A stretch of DNA of 64,000 nucleotides, from NCBI GenBank assembly GCA_946406115.1, contig OX291557.1, forward strand, positions 16,524,501-16,588,500, read 5' to 3'. This document shows positions 1 to 11,122 of this stretch, in pieces. Source of the stretch: Apoda limacodes. Taxonomy: Eukaryota; Arthropoda; Insecta; Lepidoptera; Limacodidae. Made by a program: the position numbers and the translations under genes. How positions within the stretch are numbered: position 1 is the stretch's first letter; each line of letters starts with the position of its first letter. The notes under the pieces are model-generated. The model was not told the origin of the DNA. It made no database searches and saw only the letters and a program-made list of their open reading frames with translations.

Positions 1-105
1 AAAAAATCGTGTTATATAGGTCAACTTTGCTATGGAAAGAGATATGCTTGGTGTTTCTTTGCGCGATAAAATCCGAAACGAGGAAATTCACCGAAGAACT
101 AATTT
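1..105 (+). pseudogene. RTE-like LINE ORF, C-terminal fragment
   Basis: The reading frame entering at the left edge contains the run MLGVSLRDKIRNEEIHRRT, which resembles the conserved segment after the RT domain in RTE-like endonuclease/reverse transcriptases common in Lepidoptera. Related runs occur at 58.5 and 61.6 kb (FRNEEIRRR). Homology stops at about base 105 and the frame continues into AT-rich noise. The piece is cut by the window edge, so the element may extend leftwards. Confidence 0.65.
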
Positions 106-240
106 ATCGCTTCTTATATTTGAAAATAAAGTATATTTTCATTTATATATAAACTTTAAAATATTTAGAAATTGTTTAGAAAAGTATTTAATTTTTAATG
201 TGTATTTGATTCCCAGTAAGTTTAGCGTTTATTAAGCATT

Positions 241-390
241 ATGACCGCGATTCTGAGTGCGGCCCTGATCAAATACAGCACCAAGCAAGAGTTACAACCT
301 GCGTATGCGCCGTGTTCTGCAGCACGGGCGGCCCACACTCCGATATCACTTGATCTGTTTATTCTGAACAACTTACAACTTCATCACTAG
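241..390 (+). other. GC-rich islet with a 49-codon ORF, unrecognised
   Basis: An ATG-to-TAG frame of 49 codons (starting MTAILSAALIKYST) lies in about 110 bases that are much richer in G and C than the flanks. I recognise no domain, signal peptide or homologue, and no splice context is evident. It could be a short coding exon, an RTE-linked remnant or a non-coding element. The base composition is the only reason to list it. Confidence 0.15.
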
Positions 391-531
391 AAGTGTTAAG
401 AAAACTTTTAGAACCACTGCTATCTTTTTTTTTCCACTGTTATTTGTAAAATATAATTCTTTAAAATTTTAATGAATATATCCATAAGGAAGTAGCTCCC
501 TGTAGAATTTAGGTAAAATAATATAATAAAA

Positions 532-894
532 AAAACGAGTTGCACTCCGGGAGTGCCGGCAGAAGTGAAAACCTTTACACACGATTCGCGCTTAACACTC
601 AAATATGTCACAAGTCATGTCTTTGACATTGTCAAGAAATAATAATGTTTGTTTATTTACTTTTTTGACGTAGTATATTTGACATCGCAATCTGTCATAG
701 AATTAAAATTCCATATCCAACCTTCCTGTACTACTTATAATCGCGAATACTAAAAATAAAAATTATAATTGGCGTGGCATTACGGTTTCCGTCTTACGAA
801 TTTCCACGATTAGGACACGTGACCTGACGCGAGTTTATCATTTTTTACCCATACCAAAAAAAGTGCACAATGCCGCTAAAGAAGTTATCACTTA
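532..894 (+). mobile_element. Probable MITE, family M, copy 1
   Basis: This copy begins with a GC-rich head containing the palindrome actccgggagt, then gccggcagaagtgaaaac, and ends with gccgctaaagaagttatcactt. The ends of better copies (19941-20299, 57734-58017) contain an 11-bp inverted pair gaagtgaaaac/gttttcacttc, so a non-autonomous DNA transposon is likely. The interior motif ctgtcatagaattaaaat is shared by all three copies. There is no coding capacity. The right terminal repeat has one substitution here. Confidence 0.6.
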
Positions 895-1139
895 AAAAAA
901 AAATAGTGCTTGAGAGTAAAAACGAATAAGTTACAATATTGTAGACTTTATATACTATGTTTGAAAATAAAACTCATAAGTCCGATATCGGACGGATGAA
1001 ACAATTCAGATAACTGTAGGCGTATTTAGTCATATGCTATTTTCGGCCATTTTGATTTTTCAGTATTAGCATTAGTATTAGTCCATGGACATCGAGTTCC
1101 ATAATCTGTCCTATAGACTGTGCAATAACCTCGCAAAAC
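895..1139. other. AT-rich spacer, nothing recognised
   Basis: Low-complexity AT-rich sequence. I see no gene or repeat match inside the window. Confidence 0.5.
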
Positions 1140-1560
1140 ACCACTGGCCACACTTTAAAAAGAGACAAACCTAATATGCTGCAACTATGTGCCCTTTTTC
1201 TGTTGAAGAAAAGGGTATAAATACCCCAGATTCACTTCGTCTCTTTCACACTTTTGCAAACGATTTTACTTTAAAGCTGTCTAGAAAATGCGTTATCCAG
1301 TCCCTCTGTCTATGTATTACTCTGTTAAATTGTGCTTCATGCACATTGTGCAGTTTTCTCTCTTTCTCTGTTATTCAGTAGCTCTTCCAGAGTTCGGTCG
1401 TTCTTGAGCTAAGCGCAGATCTGCGCAGTGTCTTACTTTACGATGTGTCTACACTATTGTTCCCTTTTAGAATAGGTTTCGTCTAAATCGTCATTGTTTT
1501 AAGACCAGTTGATTTTGTTGATAAACTGGTCTGCGGTGATTCACAATCTTTATCATGAAT
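1140..1560 (+). mobile_element. Probable solo LTR of an LTR retrotransposon
   Basis: A TATA box inside a palindrome, pyrimidine-rich sequence downstream, then a block containing ttcggtcgttcttgagctaa resemble the promoter and R/U5 region of insect LTR retrotransposons as I remember them. No gag-pol frame lies on either side, hence solo. It also has a perfect 14-bp palindrome (1413-1426) and a 9-bp stem (1502-1510 with 1524-1532). Exact ends and a target duplication were not resolved. A host promoter is the alternative. Confidence 0.4.
1213..1226 (+). promoter_or_regulatory. Palindromic TATA box
   Basis: gggtataaataccc is a TATA box embedded in a near-perfect palindrome, inside the putative LTR. 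It is a plausible RNA polymerase II core promoter. The start site is not resolved. Confidence 0.4.
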
Positions 1561-2429
1561 ATTCAGTTTTTTGTTTTTAATAGGATTTTTTATTTTTATC
1601 ACCAATTTATTGATTGTTAATTAACTTTGCTTGTAAAGAAATCCACTTTGTTGTCTTCTTTATCGTTTTAAGGCATTGAAATCTTAATAATTAAGTGCTG
1701 TTTTTTTCTTAATATAAATTTGGATAAATTATTCTAGTATGGTTTAACAGAAGAAGTAGTGGTGAAATAAAACTAGCAAACCGGCTCGGCTTCGTCCGGG
1801 TGCAATTGGGAATATGCAGATTTTTTAATATGCAATTATTATAAAACCAAGGGCATGCCATTAGGTCAGTCAGTCAGGTTCTTTATTTTATATAGGTATT
1901 ACTAGCATCACGTTTATCATAGGTACTTTTTCTTACATCTCTAATAAACAGATTAGCATCAAGCTATTTATATAATTATATTATTAGTATTAAAAAGTAT
2001 TTTGCTTTAAGGTGGTACCGAATTGTTTGAATAGCACAAGTGCTCGTTTATTTTTCAATTATAAATCAATACCATGTTCCATAAACTTTCCATAACCTAT
2101 TATTCAAGATTTTATAAGAAAAGAAGGTTTGAAAACACCATTTAACATAATAAAGAGAAAATGTCATACTATGTCAATAAAAAAAAATTCTATGCAATGC
2201 AACATCTACGTACGCCTTTTTTTCAGTTGTCTTTTTTTGTAAACAACATTCTATCTAATCTAAAAACGATTAATTAATTAATTCATGATAAATTAAATAT
2301 ATACCTTGGTGATTTTAAATAAAAATTTTGTTTTCAAATGTTATTTAACGACCAATTAGATATTAATTTCGTTGTTTATATTTCAGGTTAAATCAAGCGA
2401 GACACTACAATGTCTCAGGTCATTCCTGC
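1561..2429. other. AT-rich spacer
   Basis: No gene seen. A short tcagtcagtcagg motif near 1865, like the tail of family D at 35.2 and 40.0 kb, is the only recognisable fragment. Confidence 0.5.
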
Positions 2430-2700
2430 TTGCTTGCCTCTCCTTTGAGAAAGACGCTAAGTTTATAGTCGACCACGCTGCCCTAGTGCAATTTGACGGT
2501 CATTTTTCAAGCTAGTGGCCGTTCGATTGTCAGAGATTTCAAGCTGCCCTTAAGGCCTCTGACTTGTTTTAACGACTGCTACCAAACAGCTAGGATTGGC
2601 TATCTAACTTGCACTCTGAAGCACGGAGGAGCTCAAACAAATGTGTCACTATGCGGTGAACCATTTAGGCACTGATCACACCCAAAGTTGCTTTACTTTG
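2430..2700 (-). mobile_element. 5S rRNA-like SINE, minus-strand copy
   Basis: Read on the minus strand, this starts with a degraded 5S-like head: aaagtaaagcaac corresponds to box A (2687-2699), and a worn box C lies at about 2652-2671. The body then follows, with counterparts of the ctccgtgtttcgg block (plus-strand gaagcacggaggagctc) and of cagtcgttaagccaagtcag (plus-strand ctgacttgttttaacgactg). The better copy is at 35920-36200. A short plus-strand ORF here (2493-2675) is incidental. Confidence 0.6.
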
Positions 2701-2935
2701 TTATAGTTTCCCATAGACCAATGCGACAAAACTGCATTATAAAACAACCATCAAGTTTATCTATTTTGTAGAAAATGTCTGAAGAGATCTTCTAAGTTAT
2801 TTTTATTTATTTTCAGAAGTAATGAAAACTGCATTCATTCGTACAACACTCTACACTCGAGCACTTAAAAAACAATGCATAAAAGAGTAACAGTAGTCTT
2901 AAAAATACTTACTAAAGTACTTAGAAACTAGATTT

Positions 2936-3197
2936 TGCCAGCGGATCTGCTCGCCCAAGTTCGGTTATTGGTGTGGAACTCCTTAATTATTTTAATAATG
3001 TTTGCTATAGAAAGCTATAACTGTAGCTAAGCTTTGTTTAAGTTTTGATTTTTTTGGGATAAAAAGTAGCCAATGTCCTATTCTAGAACCTAACCTATAT
3101 CTACGCAAAGTTTTATTCCGATCCGTCCAGTGGTTGAAGCGTGATTGAGTAACAAACGTCTATCTAGACATACTTTCACATTTATAATATTAGTAGG
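2936..3197 (+). repeat. Dispersed repeat family U, full 3' part
   Basis: This copy runs from tcgcccaagttcggttattgg through caatgtcctattc and acctaacctata to aatattagtagga at the 3' end. The same order is seen at 33853-34163 and, partially, at 60590-60830. It resembles a LINE 3' UTR or non-autonomous derivative known from lepidopteran genomes. It has no coding capacity. Confidence 0.65.
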
Positions 3198-3949
3198 ATT
3201 CTCTGCATTTTGCGTACTTATAGTAATTTATTGAAATTTCATTGTTCGAAAAAAACTTTTTTGTTTAATTTTGAGGTTTATAGGATAAAAATGTTGGTGG
3301 CATAGCAGGGTTGTAATAAGTAATTTATATATGTATAATAGAAATTTATGATTAGTGAATATAAATCTCGACTCAAGCAAATTACGCGGGAAATACGAAG
3401 CGTGACCTATTTATTAATCAAGCGCCATCTTGTGGAAGCGTTTTCAGTAAGGTTTACTTATTGCTCGTGTTTTAAAGTTGCTGAAAAGACTAGATACCTA
3501 CTTATATGACACTAGTTTTGATTTCTTGATTTGAAAACTTTATAGTAAGGGAGGATAAAATTTAATACGTAACTATCTGTATTAGTTATATAAAAGGGTC
3601 TACATAATTCACAATTAAGTAAATAATTCATGAATGCTACCGGTAACTTATAGGTAATAATAAAACGTCGTCGTCTTAAAAACAAAACCGACCACAATGC
3701 TAACGACATTATAATAACAAAATACCAATTTAAATTAAGTATTAATTAATTAGAATTCTGTTTGATATCATCACATCTTGTATTTTATGTACCTACCCTT
3801 GGAAACAGAATTTACTTACAAGTGTCTTATTTTCAAATTAAGAGAAACAAAATCGATTTTATACGATTTGACATTCGGACAGTTACCTTCATATAGTTGT
3901 TGAATTATTATTATTTTCTCTTTGAGACAAGAAGGTTACTATAAATAGG
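3198..3949. other. AT-rich spacer
   Basis: No gene recognised. A gcgccatcttgtgg motif near 3421, common at repeat junctions in Lepidoptera, is the only notable string. Confidence 0.45.
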
Positions 3950-4250
3950 TCCAAAAATCAGAATTAATAATATTTAAATATAATAATATTTATATAAATA
4001 TAATAAATAAATATTTTTGGACATTACACACAGCGCCGTCTGGCCCCAAAGTTATGGGTGTCGGACAACGGATACAGATACATATATATTCCTTTTTTTT
4101 TTTTTTGTAAATACATACATATTATACATAAATACACCCAGACTCAAGAGAAACACAAATGTTAGATCACATAAATGTTTGTCCAATGCGGGAATCGAAC
4201 CCACACCCTTTGCGCAGCAGCCGGCCACACTACCAAATAGGCTGCGAGGG
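3950..4250 (-). mobile_element. tRNA-derived SINE, family T, copy 1
   Basis: The minus strand begins ccctcgcagcctatttgg (A-box region) and carries the B box ggttcgattccc, followed by the family body (acccagactcaag on the plus strand) and the end cagcgccgtctggcccc on the plus strand, with an AT-rich tail. The tRNA-like head implies an RNA polymerase III promoter. Compared with copies at 13.7 and 28.7 kb it lacks about 15 bases in the 3' body around 4050. The 80-codon plus-strand ORF is a shadow. Confidence 0.8.
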
Positions 4251-5054
4251 AGCTTTTAGGGATTGCTAAAATTGTATTGTATTTCATTTACGTTTTGAGA
4301 CCTAGGGAATCACCTGCGACTACATTCAGAGTGATGTATATCTGTGTGTGTATGTGTATTTAGGTTGCAGTTAAAATATATTACATCGAGATTGGCCATA
4401 TTTTTTATTTTGGATAAATATGTCTGTTGAGCGTTTGAGATTGGATTTTGATAGTATGATCTTAATTTTCCGATTTTGCCGATAATTAATAGAGGGTATT
4501 TGAGGCAGCATAAGTCTTTGATATCGTCATGGAGGCAGAAAGTCCTCAATAACTTTTTAAGTTTTTGGCAGCCATAAAAGTATGTATTGAATAAAAATGT
4601 ATTGAATAAATATTATGTCTTTGATAAATATGTTTATTCAGAAAATGACTAGGATATTTTTTGATAAAATTTTATTTCAGTACTCATATAATTTTGACGG
4701 TTCTTTACAAATACTTTGACCACGCAGCGATAATGAATATACGGGATTGATCTTTTAATATGGGTGGGTGACAGTTATTAAAATGTAAATACTGAAATTT
4801 GGTTGGTTTGATATGATATCATGACTAATAAAATTAAATAAATAAAATATAGATAGGCCAATGTCAAGAAATGTTATGTTGTTTTTGTGATCGAGTTCTT
4901 AAAACTAAGTGAACAGAAACAGTTTAAATTATGAAGAATTTTGTAAGTCTGTCTTTATAACTATGTAATCAATAAATCATTTTCACCTATACGGCTTATA
5001 ATTTTAAATGGATAGGAATTTTGTTTCGATTTTGGTTAGAAATATGCGTCGTAG
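4251..5054. other. AT-rich spacer
   Basis: No gene or repeat identified. A short duplication of tattgaataaa occurs near 4586-4611. Confidence 0.45.
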
Positions 5055-5360
5055 GTGTTGTCTACATTAATTAATTATCATTACAATTTTTACACTTTTT
5101 TTACTCAAGTGTACTTAGAAATTCGCATATTTGCAAATCCCGGTTCTCGGATCATATTGGTGAATGCGAAAAAACGCATACGCGGTAAGGAACCAATAAC
5201 TGAATACAAGACTGCGATCTGCGTAGATGACCTTAAAACCCCAAGAACCGTGGTTCAAACTGTACTGTTTGTAGGACAAATAATATACAAAAACAAAAAT
5301 CTGTACACAATATACAAATTAAGTACCTACTACAATATAATTCTTCCGAGGAAGCTATAA
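5055..5360 (+). other. Unrecognised 101-codon ORF, less AT-rich core
   Basis: Codons about 24 to 75 (roughly 5124-5280) encode basic, low-leucine sequence including PGSRIILVNAKKRIRGK and are less AT-rich than both flanks. The ends of the frame are low-complexity. Possible splice signals exist: cttag before the core at about 5118 and a donor-like cg/gtaagg at 5183-5188, so a host exon cannot be excluded. I recognise no family. An old transposon remnant is equally possible. Confidence 0.2.
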
Positions 5361-5879
5361 AATCAAAATAGAACAATGATAAAATGTTAAACAGTTACTC
5401 ATTTAACAAACATATATTCGTGATCTAAATGTTTTATTTGTAGCTTAAGTGGAACCATTAATTTTAATGGCTGCTTAAGAATTCATTCTGCATTGCTGAT
5501 ACGATCTCCAAGAATGCAACCAAGTGCCAAAATGCATTCTTTTGTGTCGCTGACTTTAAGCACGGTGTTAGGTATTCTGTTGAGACAACTACCTTTACTA
5601 AACTTAATCAGTTTGTGTTGTAAACCACCAATGAATAAGTTTCCTTAAATTTTCTAAATTAATGATTATTTCTTACTTTTTTTTTTCCAAAATTGGCAAC
5701 TAAAAAAGTTCATGAAAACATTTTAAATGATCATCTGAATCCTTTTGGTGTGACGTCGATGTCTTTCTGTTTGTATGTCATGGCTGTTTTATCATTAACC
5801 ACAAGGTACCGTCATTGACTTCCAGTACAGTTCTAGAACTTAATTATATAGACCCGTCTATCGTTAAATATTCGATAGA
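5361..5879. other. AT-rich spacer
   Basis: Nothing recognised before the LINE junction near 5880. Confidence 0.45.
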
Positions 5880-6385
5880 TGTTCGGCCCCATATGGAGTA
5901 CTGCTGCCAGCCAGAGTACTGCAGGGCGGGTGCACCCGGGTACTAGTTTGGCCCTTTTCTCTCGGTTCAACGACGGGCGGTGAGAATCGTCGACAATCCC
6001 AAACTCACTAGCCGTATCGAACCCCTAAGCCTGACTTTGCCTCCCTGTTTGTGTTCTACCGCTTATATAATGGGATGTGTTCTGAAGAATTGTTGGTAAA
6101 GATGCCTACGGCTACTTTCTGCCATTGCACCGCACGCCATTGGCAGGGAATTAATTGACACATATTCGACCCTAAATGGTCACGTACAGTGAAGTTTCAG
6201 AAAAAATTCCTCTCGCGAACACTTGGATTTGTGGAATGAGCTCCTTGGCTCCCAAGGTTTTTGCTAAAGCCTACAGTGTGAAGTTCTTCAAGAAAGAAGT
6301 TATTAGATTTTGGAAGGGTCGGCAACGTGCGAATATTGTCCCAGGTGTTGCAAGCGTCCATCGGCTGCAACAAGCTAATATATAA
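5880..6385 (+). pseudogene. Jockey/CR1-like LINE, C-terminal fragment (family J)
   Basis: This matches the last 480 bases of the long RT frame (about 44021-44490) almost throughout, beginning at ttcggccccatatggagtac and ending at gcaagcgtccatcggctgc. It covers the post-RT C-terminal region only. Frameshifts and stops break the frame, and a local duplication of gagtactgc near 5896-5920 is specific to this copy. The 69-codon frame at 6176-6385 is the best surviving part. The 3' UTR is absent. Confidence 0.85.
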
Positions 6386-6824
6386 AGTTATAAAAACCCA
6401 GCCAAGTTCCTGCTTATGGCACGCAATAGGGGTCCGTAGAAAGATAATATTGCGGATTTTTGATAAACTTATGAACTAATGTTGTATTAACTTATTTTCG
6501 TTGGAAGTATAACATAAGATCCATTATTTTTTTTTAATATTTTTAGAACACGTGGTTTAAAAGTTAGAGGGGCGGACACAAGTTTTTCAACTTTGTTTTA
6601 TAACTCGCAAAATGTACCTATGTATCAGGAAAAAAAAATTGGTAATCTCAAATGCATTTTCAAAACCCTATGTAACGTGCACGAAAAAAAAAATCCCTCA
6701 GTTCAATTCAAGAGCTATTACTAATTGCTTTTCATATCCAATCTGTATGGGCATTTACAAAAAACTCGTTTCTGTAAAATCACATCGATCCTCATAGATG
6801 AATAATATGTGATTTATTGTATCG
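6386..6824. other. AT-rich spacer
   Basis: No gene seen; contains A-rich runs. Confidence 0.45.
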
Positions 6825-7260
6825 TTTTTAGGGTTCCGTACCCAAAGGGTAACTAGCGGAACCCTATTACTAAGACTTCGCTATCCGTCCGTCCATCCGT
6901 TTGATACCAGGCTGTATCTCAAGAATGGAGAGAGTTAGACGGTTGAAATTTTCGCAAAAGATGTATTTCTGTTGCCGCTATTACAACTAATACTAAAAAA
7001 AATAATAAAATAAATATTTAAGGGGGATCCCATACAACAAACGTGATTGTTTTGCTCGATATTAATAACGGCAACAGGTAGACGCTTAAAATATTCACAG
7101 ACTATTAAGTTATATAGTAACTTTAAAAACAAATAATTAAATTAAAATAAAACAAATATTTAAGAGGGGCTCCCATACAATAAACATGATTTCTATCCCG
7201 TTTTAATGGTGCGGAACCCTTCGTGCGCGAGAGTCCAACTCGCATTTGGCCGATTTTTTA
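6825..7260 (-). repeat. Dispersed repeat family R ('ggttccgta'), copy 1
   Basis: The copy starts with agggttccgtacccaaaggg, contains ctgttgccgctattacaac and cccatacaacaaacgtgatt, and ends with ttcgtgcgcgagagtccaac followed by a cgcatttggccgatttttt block. The same arrangement recurs at 45645-45940 (same orientation) and 22700-23120 (opposite). It has no coding capacity. The class (SINE, MITE or LINE tail) is undecided. Confidence 0.7.
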
Positions 7261-8919
7261 TTATAAATAGTTCCGTACATCTCAAATATAAACATTGCAT
7301 TTCATTTTTATGACTGCTGTTGGTATAACTTTTCAATAAGTATATTTATTTTGCATGCAAGCTGCAAAAGCATCTTACTTTACTTAAAAAATAAAATTAA
7401 GCGTTATATAGCTACAACAACAAGCTATTATTATAAAATATAACTGACCTCTTTTCATAATATTTTAAAAATTGTAATCGCTGTAACACTTGCGGTAATA
7501 AAAATTTTATTCATCAGACTACATCCAAAACCTTTCCAGCAATATTAAAAAAAAAAACAAAATAATAATCCTAAGTGTCGTCTTCATTTTATCAAGTTGG
7601 AAGTGTCGATATATTGTTATAACGGCCATGCCTGGATACCAAACAGTGCGGTCCACATAGCACCGTGAATACACCCTTGTTAACGATCCAACAACCAAAT
7701 AAATTTGTAACCAAATTAGTCCCAAGTGATAAAATTTATTCGAAATCCACTCAGAAGAGTAAAAATAACACATTCAATGTCGGATTAAAGAAGAGATATG
7801 ACCAAGATCCACAGGTTGAACGAGCCTTTTGCCCGTTTTTAACACTACCAATTAATAAAATTGATTTCGTTTTGTAATTAAACACGTAACGAAGGACTGG
7901 GACATGTTTTGAACCAGATCTGTTACACCTTTTGAAGTAAGATTTATTTTATTGGTTAAAGCACAGAATCTTGTTTCAGATTTCTAGAAAGACAAAATAA
8001 AACGGTGTTGTAATGTATCTACTTATAATATTTCTTTAAAAAATTAGTTGGTTCATTTATGTATAACATTGTTTTAAGTCATAAATGATAATTCAGGACA
8101 TGATCATTGTTTCTGCGATTTTGTGTGTCGTAATAAGATATGAGCAAATAAATAATTTTTTTTTCATAGCAGTCAAGGAAAATAACAATATAATTTAGAA
8201 ACTAACATACGTACTTTTTTATATGTAAGGTTAATTAATTAACCTTCCTGTGCTGCGACTTTTAACAAACCAGTTATTTATTTTTACTTCATTACATGTA
8301 AATATTTTTGGCACTGTTTTCCTTATTTATAAAAAAAAACGAGTAACTTGTTATTTTTTTTTAGAGTGAGTTTAGATGCTCAGAGAAGGTATTTTTTATT
8401 CTATTTATTAAAATAAAAATTCAATCATATTTACTAATATATGTATTTATCCAAAAAAATAATAATTCACTCATAATTTAGCAATATTTATTCAGTTCTA
8501 AAACATTTGCTAATCATAGTTCTGGCGTGTTCAGTAACACGCATGAATGCATATTAATACTGCAAATGTATGGACGAATCTTTGCGGCATTCGTCTACTC
8601 ATTTGCATTTGAATATGTAATTAAACTACGTTATGAATGCGAAATTGCGAAAACCCCTTGCTTTAGGCAAGGCGCACACTGCTGTTTTTTCCATTGTATG
8701 TAAAGATACGGTTTTTCTATAGTGACGTCAAGTAATAAAGTATATTTTAATTGCTTTAAAAGATCTCTGAGTTTAAATGTATTTTCACCTCACCAGCACG
8801 AAAAGGATAGTTTTGCTGTCCAAATTCAGTGAGCAAAATCGAATTTTGCGCACTAGTGAGGCAAAGTAATTCACTGTTCGAACACTGACTTTTGGAATTA
8901 TTTTGATTTCTTTCTTCTT
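7261..8919. other. AT-rich spacer with a possible regulatory patch
   Basis: No gene recognised. A patch at about 8520-8660 is less AT-rich and has ATTTGCAT, TAATTA-like and palindromic strings. This could be an insect enhancer but nothing proves it. A 70-codon ORF at 7665-7877 has no recognisable domain. Confidence 0.35.
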
Positions 8920-9140
8920 CTTATAAATGCGAAAGTGTGTAGTGGTTAACCCAATTGGGTTAACCGATCTTAATATAATTTGGCAACATGATAGCTTACT
9001 TCTTGGAAACGGACACAGAGTACCTAATTGAAAACGTCTAAGCGTTAGTCGGTTGTTTTACTATAATCAAGGAATCGCAGTCGCAATCCCAGGCGCGCGA
9101 TGACTGAATTGATGGCGGGTGGAGCCACTAACAAATATTT
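8920..9140 (-). repeat. Family U repeat, diverged minus-strand copy
   Basis: The order ataaatgcgaaagtg ... ataatcaaggaatcgc ... gatggcgggtggagccactaac matches the minus-strand form of family U seen at 20308-20570 and 46425-46600. It is heavily diverged. Confidence 0.45.
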
Positions 9141-9406
9141 TTCTCGCTGGTAGAGGTGAAAAGTTGTATGTTGGACGCGTGAGCAAATTTTTTCGGTTTC
9201 GTGCCTTTAAATTCCTCGCTATGCTCGGTAGTCTATATTTAAATCACTCGCTACGCTGGTGATTTAATTCTAGCCTACTTCACTAGCTCAGGATTTAAAG
9301 TCGGCACTTCTACCAAAAAACGCTTTTACTCACTTGTTTAACAAATAACTATTAGCTCATCCGCTTCGGAAACGTAGTTAAAAAAACAAAAACATTGCAT
9401 GTGTGC
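9141..9406. other. Hairpin-rich spacer
   Basis: Contains two related motifs, ttcctcgctatgctcgg and atcactcgctacgctgg. The second sits in an inverted repeat (aaatcac 9241-9247 with gtgattt 9259-9265). A repeat origin is likely, class unknown. Confidence 0.35.
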
Positions 9407-9930
9407 ATACAATAAAAAACCGGACAAGTGTGAATCTGACTTGCGCACCGAGGATTCCGTAGAACTTATATGTAAATAGTTTGTCCATCGCGGAATTCAG
9501 GTCTCGTTGACGTTTGACCGTTTTTTTGGAGTAGATATGTAGTTTAGCCCCAAAATTAGATGATAGGACCAAATTAACTTTGTAGTTGAAAAAATGTTTT
9601 CCCATATTAATGATGATATACACACGTACTGCATATATAAATTTGTATTCGATAAATCATGTTATATACCTAAAAGAGCACGAATTTTGGATTTTGCCCC
9701 AACTCGCTTATTTCCAAATTTTATGATTTTAGGTCGACGGGAACTATATGGTGGTTCTGATTTATTTGTGACTGTCAAAATATACAAATGTCCGTATTTT
9801 TTTACCTTGTCCTCTTTTTAGCTCTAAGGGACCGTGGATCTTAGTGTTTGATATAAAATTTAACTTGATACCTCTACGCGTTCTTAAAGAGAAGAGTCTT
9901 GAGATATAGACAGACAGATATTTTTTTTTG
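9407..9930 (+). repeat. Family R repeat, long form
   Basis: It begins with aaccggacaagtgtgaatctg, a diverged form of the aaccggccaagtgcgagt head at 22704. It ends with cttgatacctctacgcgttc and a gacagacag stretch, motifs seen again at 54051 and 54353. The frames at 9378-9623 and 9594-9821 are incidental. Confidence 0.6.
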
Positions 9931-10744
9931 TGCGTTTTAACTTCCTCAACTGGGAGACCATGCCTCTTGCCAACTTTACCCTATAGGTTTTAATTTTTTT
10001 TGCTAATGTCAAATTATGACGAGACTTGAAAGCTCGTTCTTACAGCTTTAAGGTACTGTAGATCTAACTATTTTTGTCTAGTTAACAAGTCCCATATTGT
10101 ATTGCTATTTTAAAATTCCGCGTTTCATCGCGTCTATCTGAGCTGCTCCCTTAGTGCATCGAGCAACCCGATCGAAAATACGCCGCCGTCAGATTCGGTC
10201 AGGTGAGGCCCAGCCCTAACCAAGATAAAAGTATACAATGTCTAGCCTACGTCTACCTCCACCTTTTTCTATTTCTGTACTAAAATTTAAGTCACTTTGT
10301 TACTACGATACGACGTAAATATAAAGTACCCGGCGGGGCAGTATCATCCATGGAAAATCCTATTCCGTAGGAACACTTAATTTAAAATGAAAAAAGATCA
10401 CATATCCTTCAACTATTTCAACACATAAAATAGATCACTTGGTTGCTCCGTTGTGTCGTGACTATAAATAAAAATAACAAACACTCGCATTAATTTCTTA
10501 GTTAAGATTAGGATAGCTAATTATGTATAAGTTATTCTGTATAATGCCCCATAAATTTGCCGTTAATACCCAGTTAAAATAATGAATGCAAGGTCTTATT
10601 AAGTTTTTCGACATAGGAGTTACACGTTACTTCAAGCCACTAAATAATTAGGCTTAGAATCCACTATCATTTCATACATACAAACAACATTGCAACAAGA
10701 AACCTTTTAACTACGGAGCCCTAAATAGTGAACAAAGCAACAAT
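9931..10744. other. Spacer, no gene recognised
   Basis: Mixed composition. A GC-richer patch near 10120-10220 (motifs gcgtctatctgagctgctcc, cgccgccgtcag) is unexplained. Confidence 0.4.
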
Positions 10745-11122
10745 TTGCGCCCGAGGGCAAAAAAAAGCAAGCACTTCAATTTCAATATGCCATACGAAAA
10801 CACGGTCAAAGAAAAGCTGAATGTAGAAACAAAGGCCATGGAGACCCTTGACTCAACAATTACTCGAATCAGAGTAATTACTGTGCTCATTGAAAACGAT
10901 ACCATCAATGAATTTTTTTTTATTTCATTTGTTAAAAGCAAAGAAACAAAAGCTATTTTAACCCTTTCGGCGCGTGGCACTCAATATGCTTTACAGCTCA
11001 GGGCGCGTGCGTTCGGAGGTAAACGCTACTGTATACTTTTTTATACTAAAATTAAATTAATATTTTTTTATTATATAATCAATTGTTTATGTTTCACTAT
11101 AAATTCATACGGAAACAACTAG
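10745..11122. other. Low-stop-density island, ORFs on both strands
   Basis: A plus-strand frame of 125 codons overlaps a minus-strand frame of 89 codons (10711-10980). Stops are sparse because the first 240 bases are less AT-rich. The plus frame is Lys/Thr-rich at first and becomes AT-rich, hydrophobic noise after about residue 95. No domain is recognised. An old LINE ORF1 piece, a host exon or a conserved non-coding element are all open. Confidence 0.2.
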
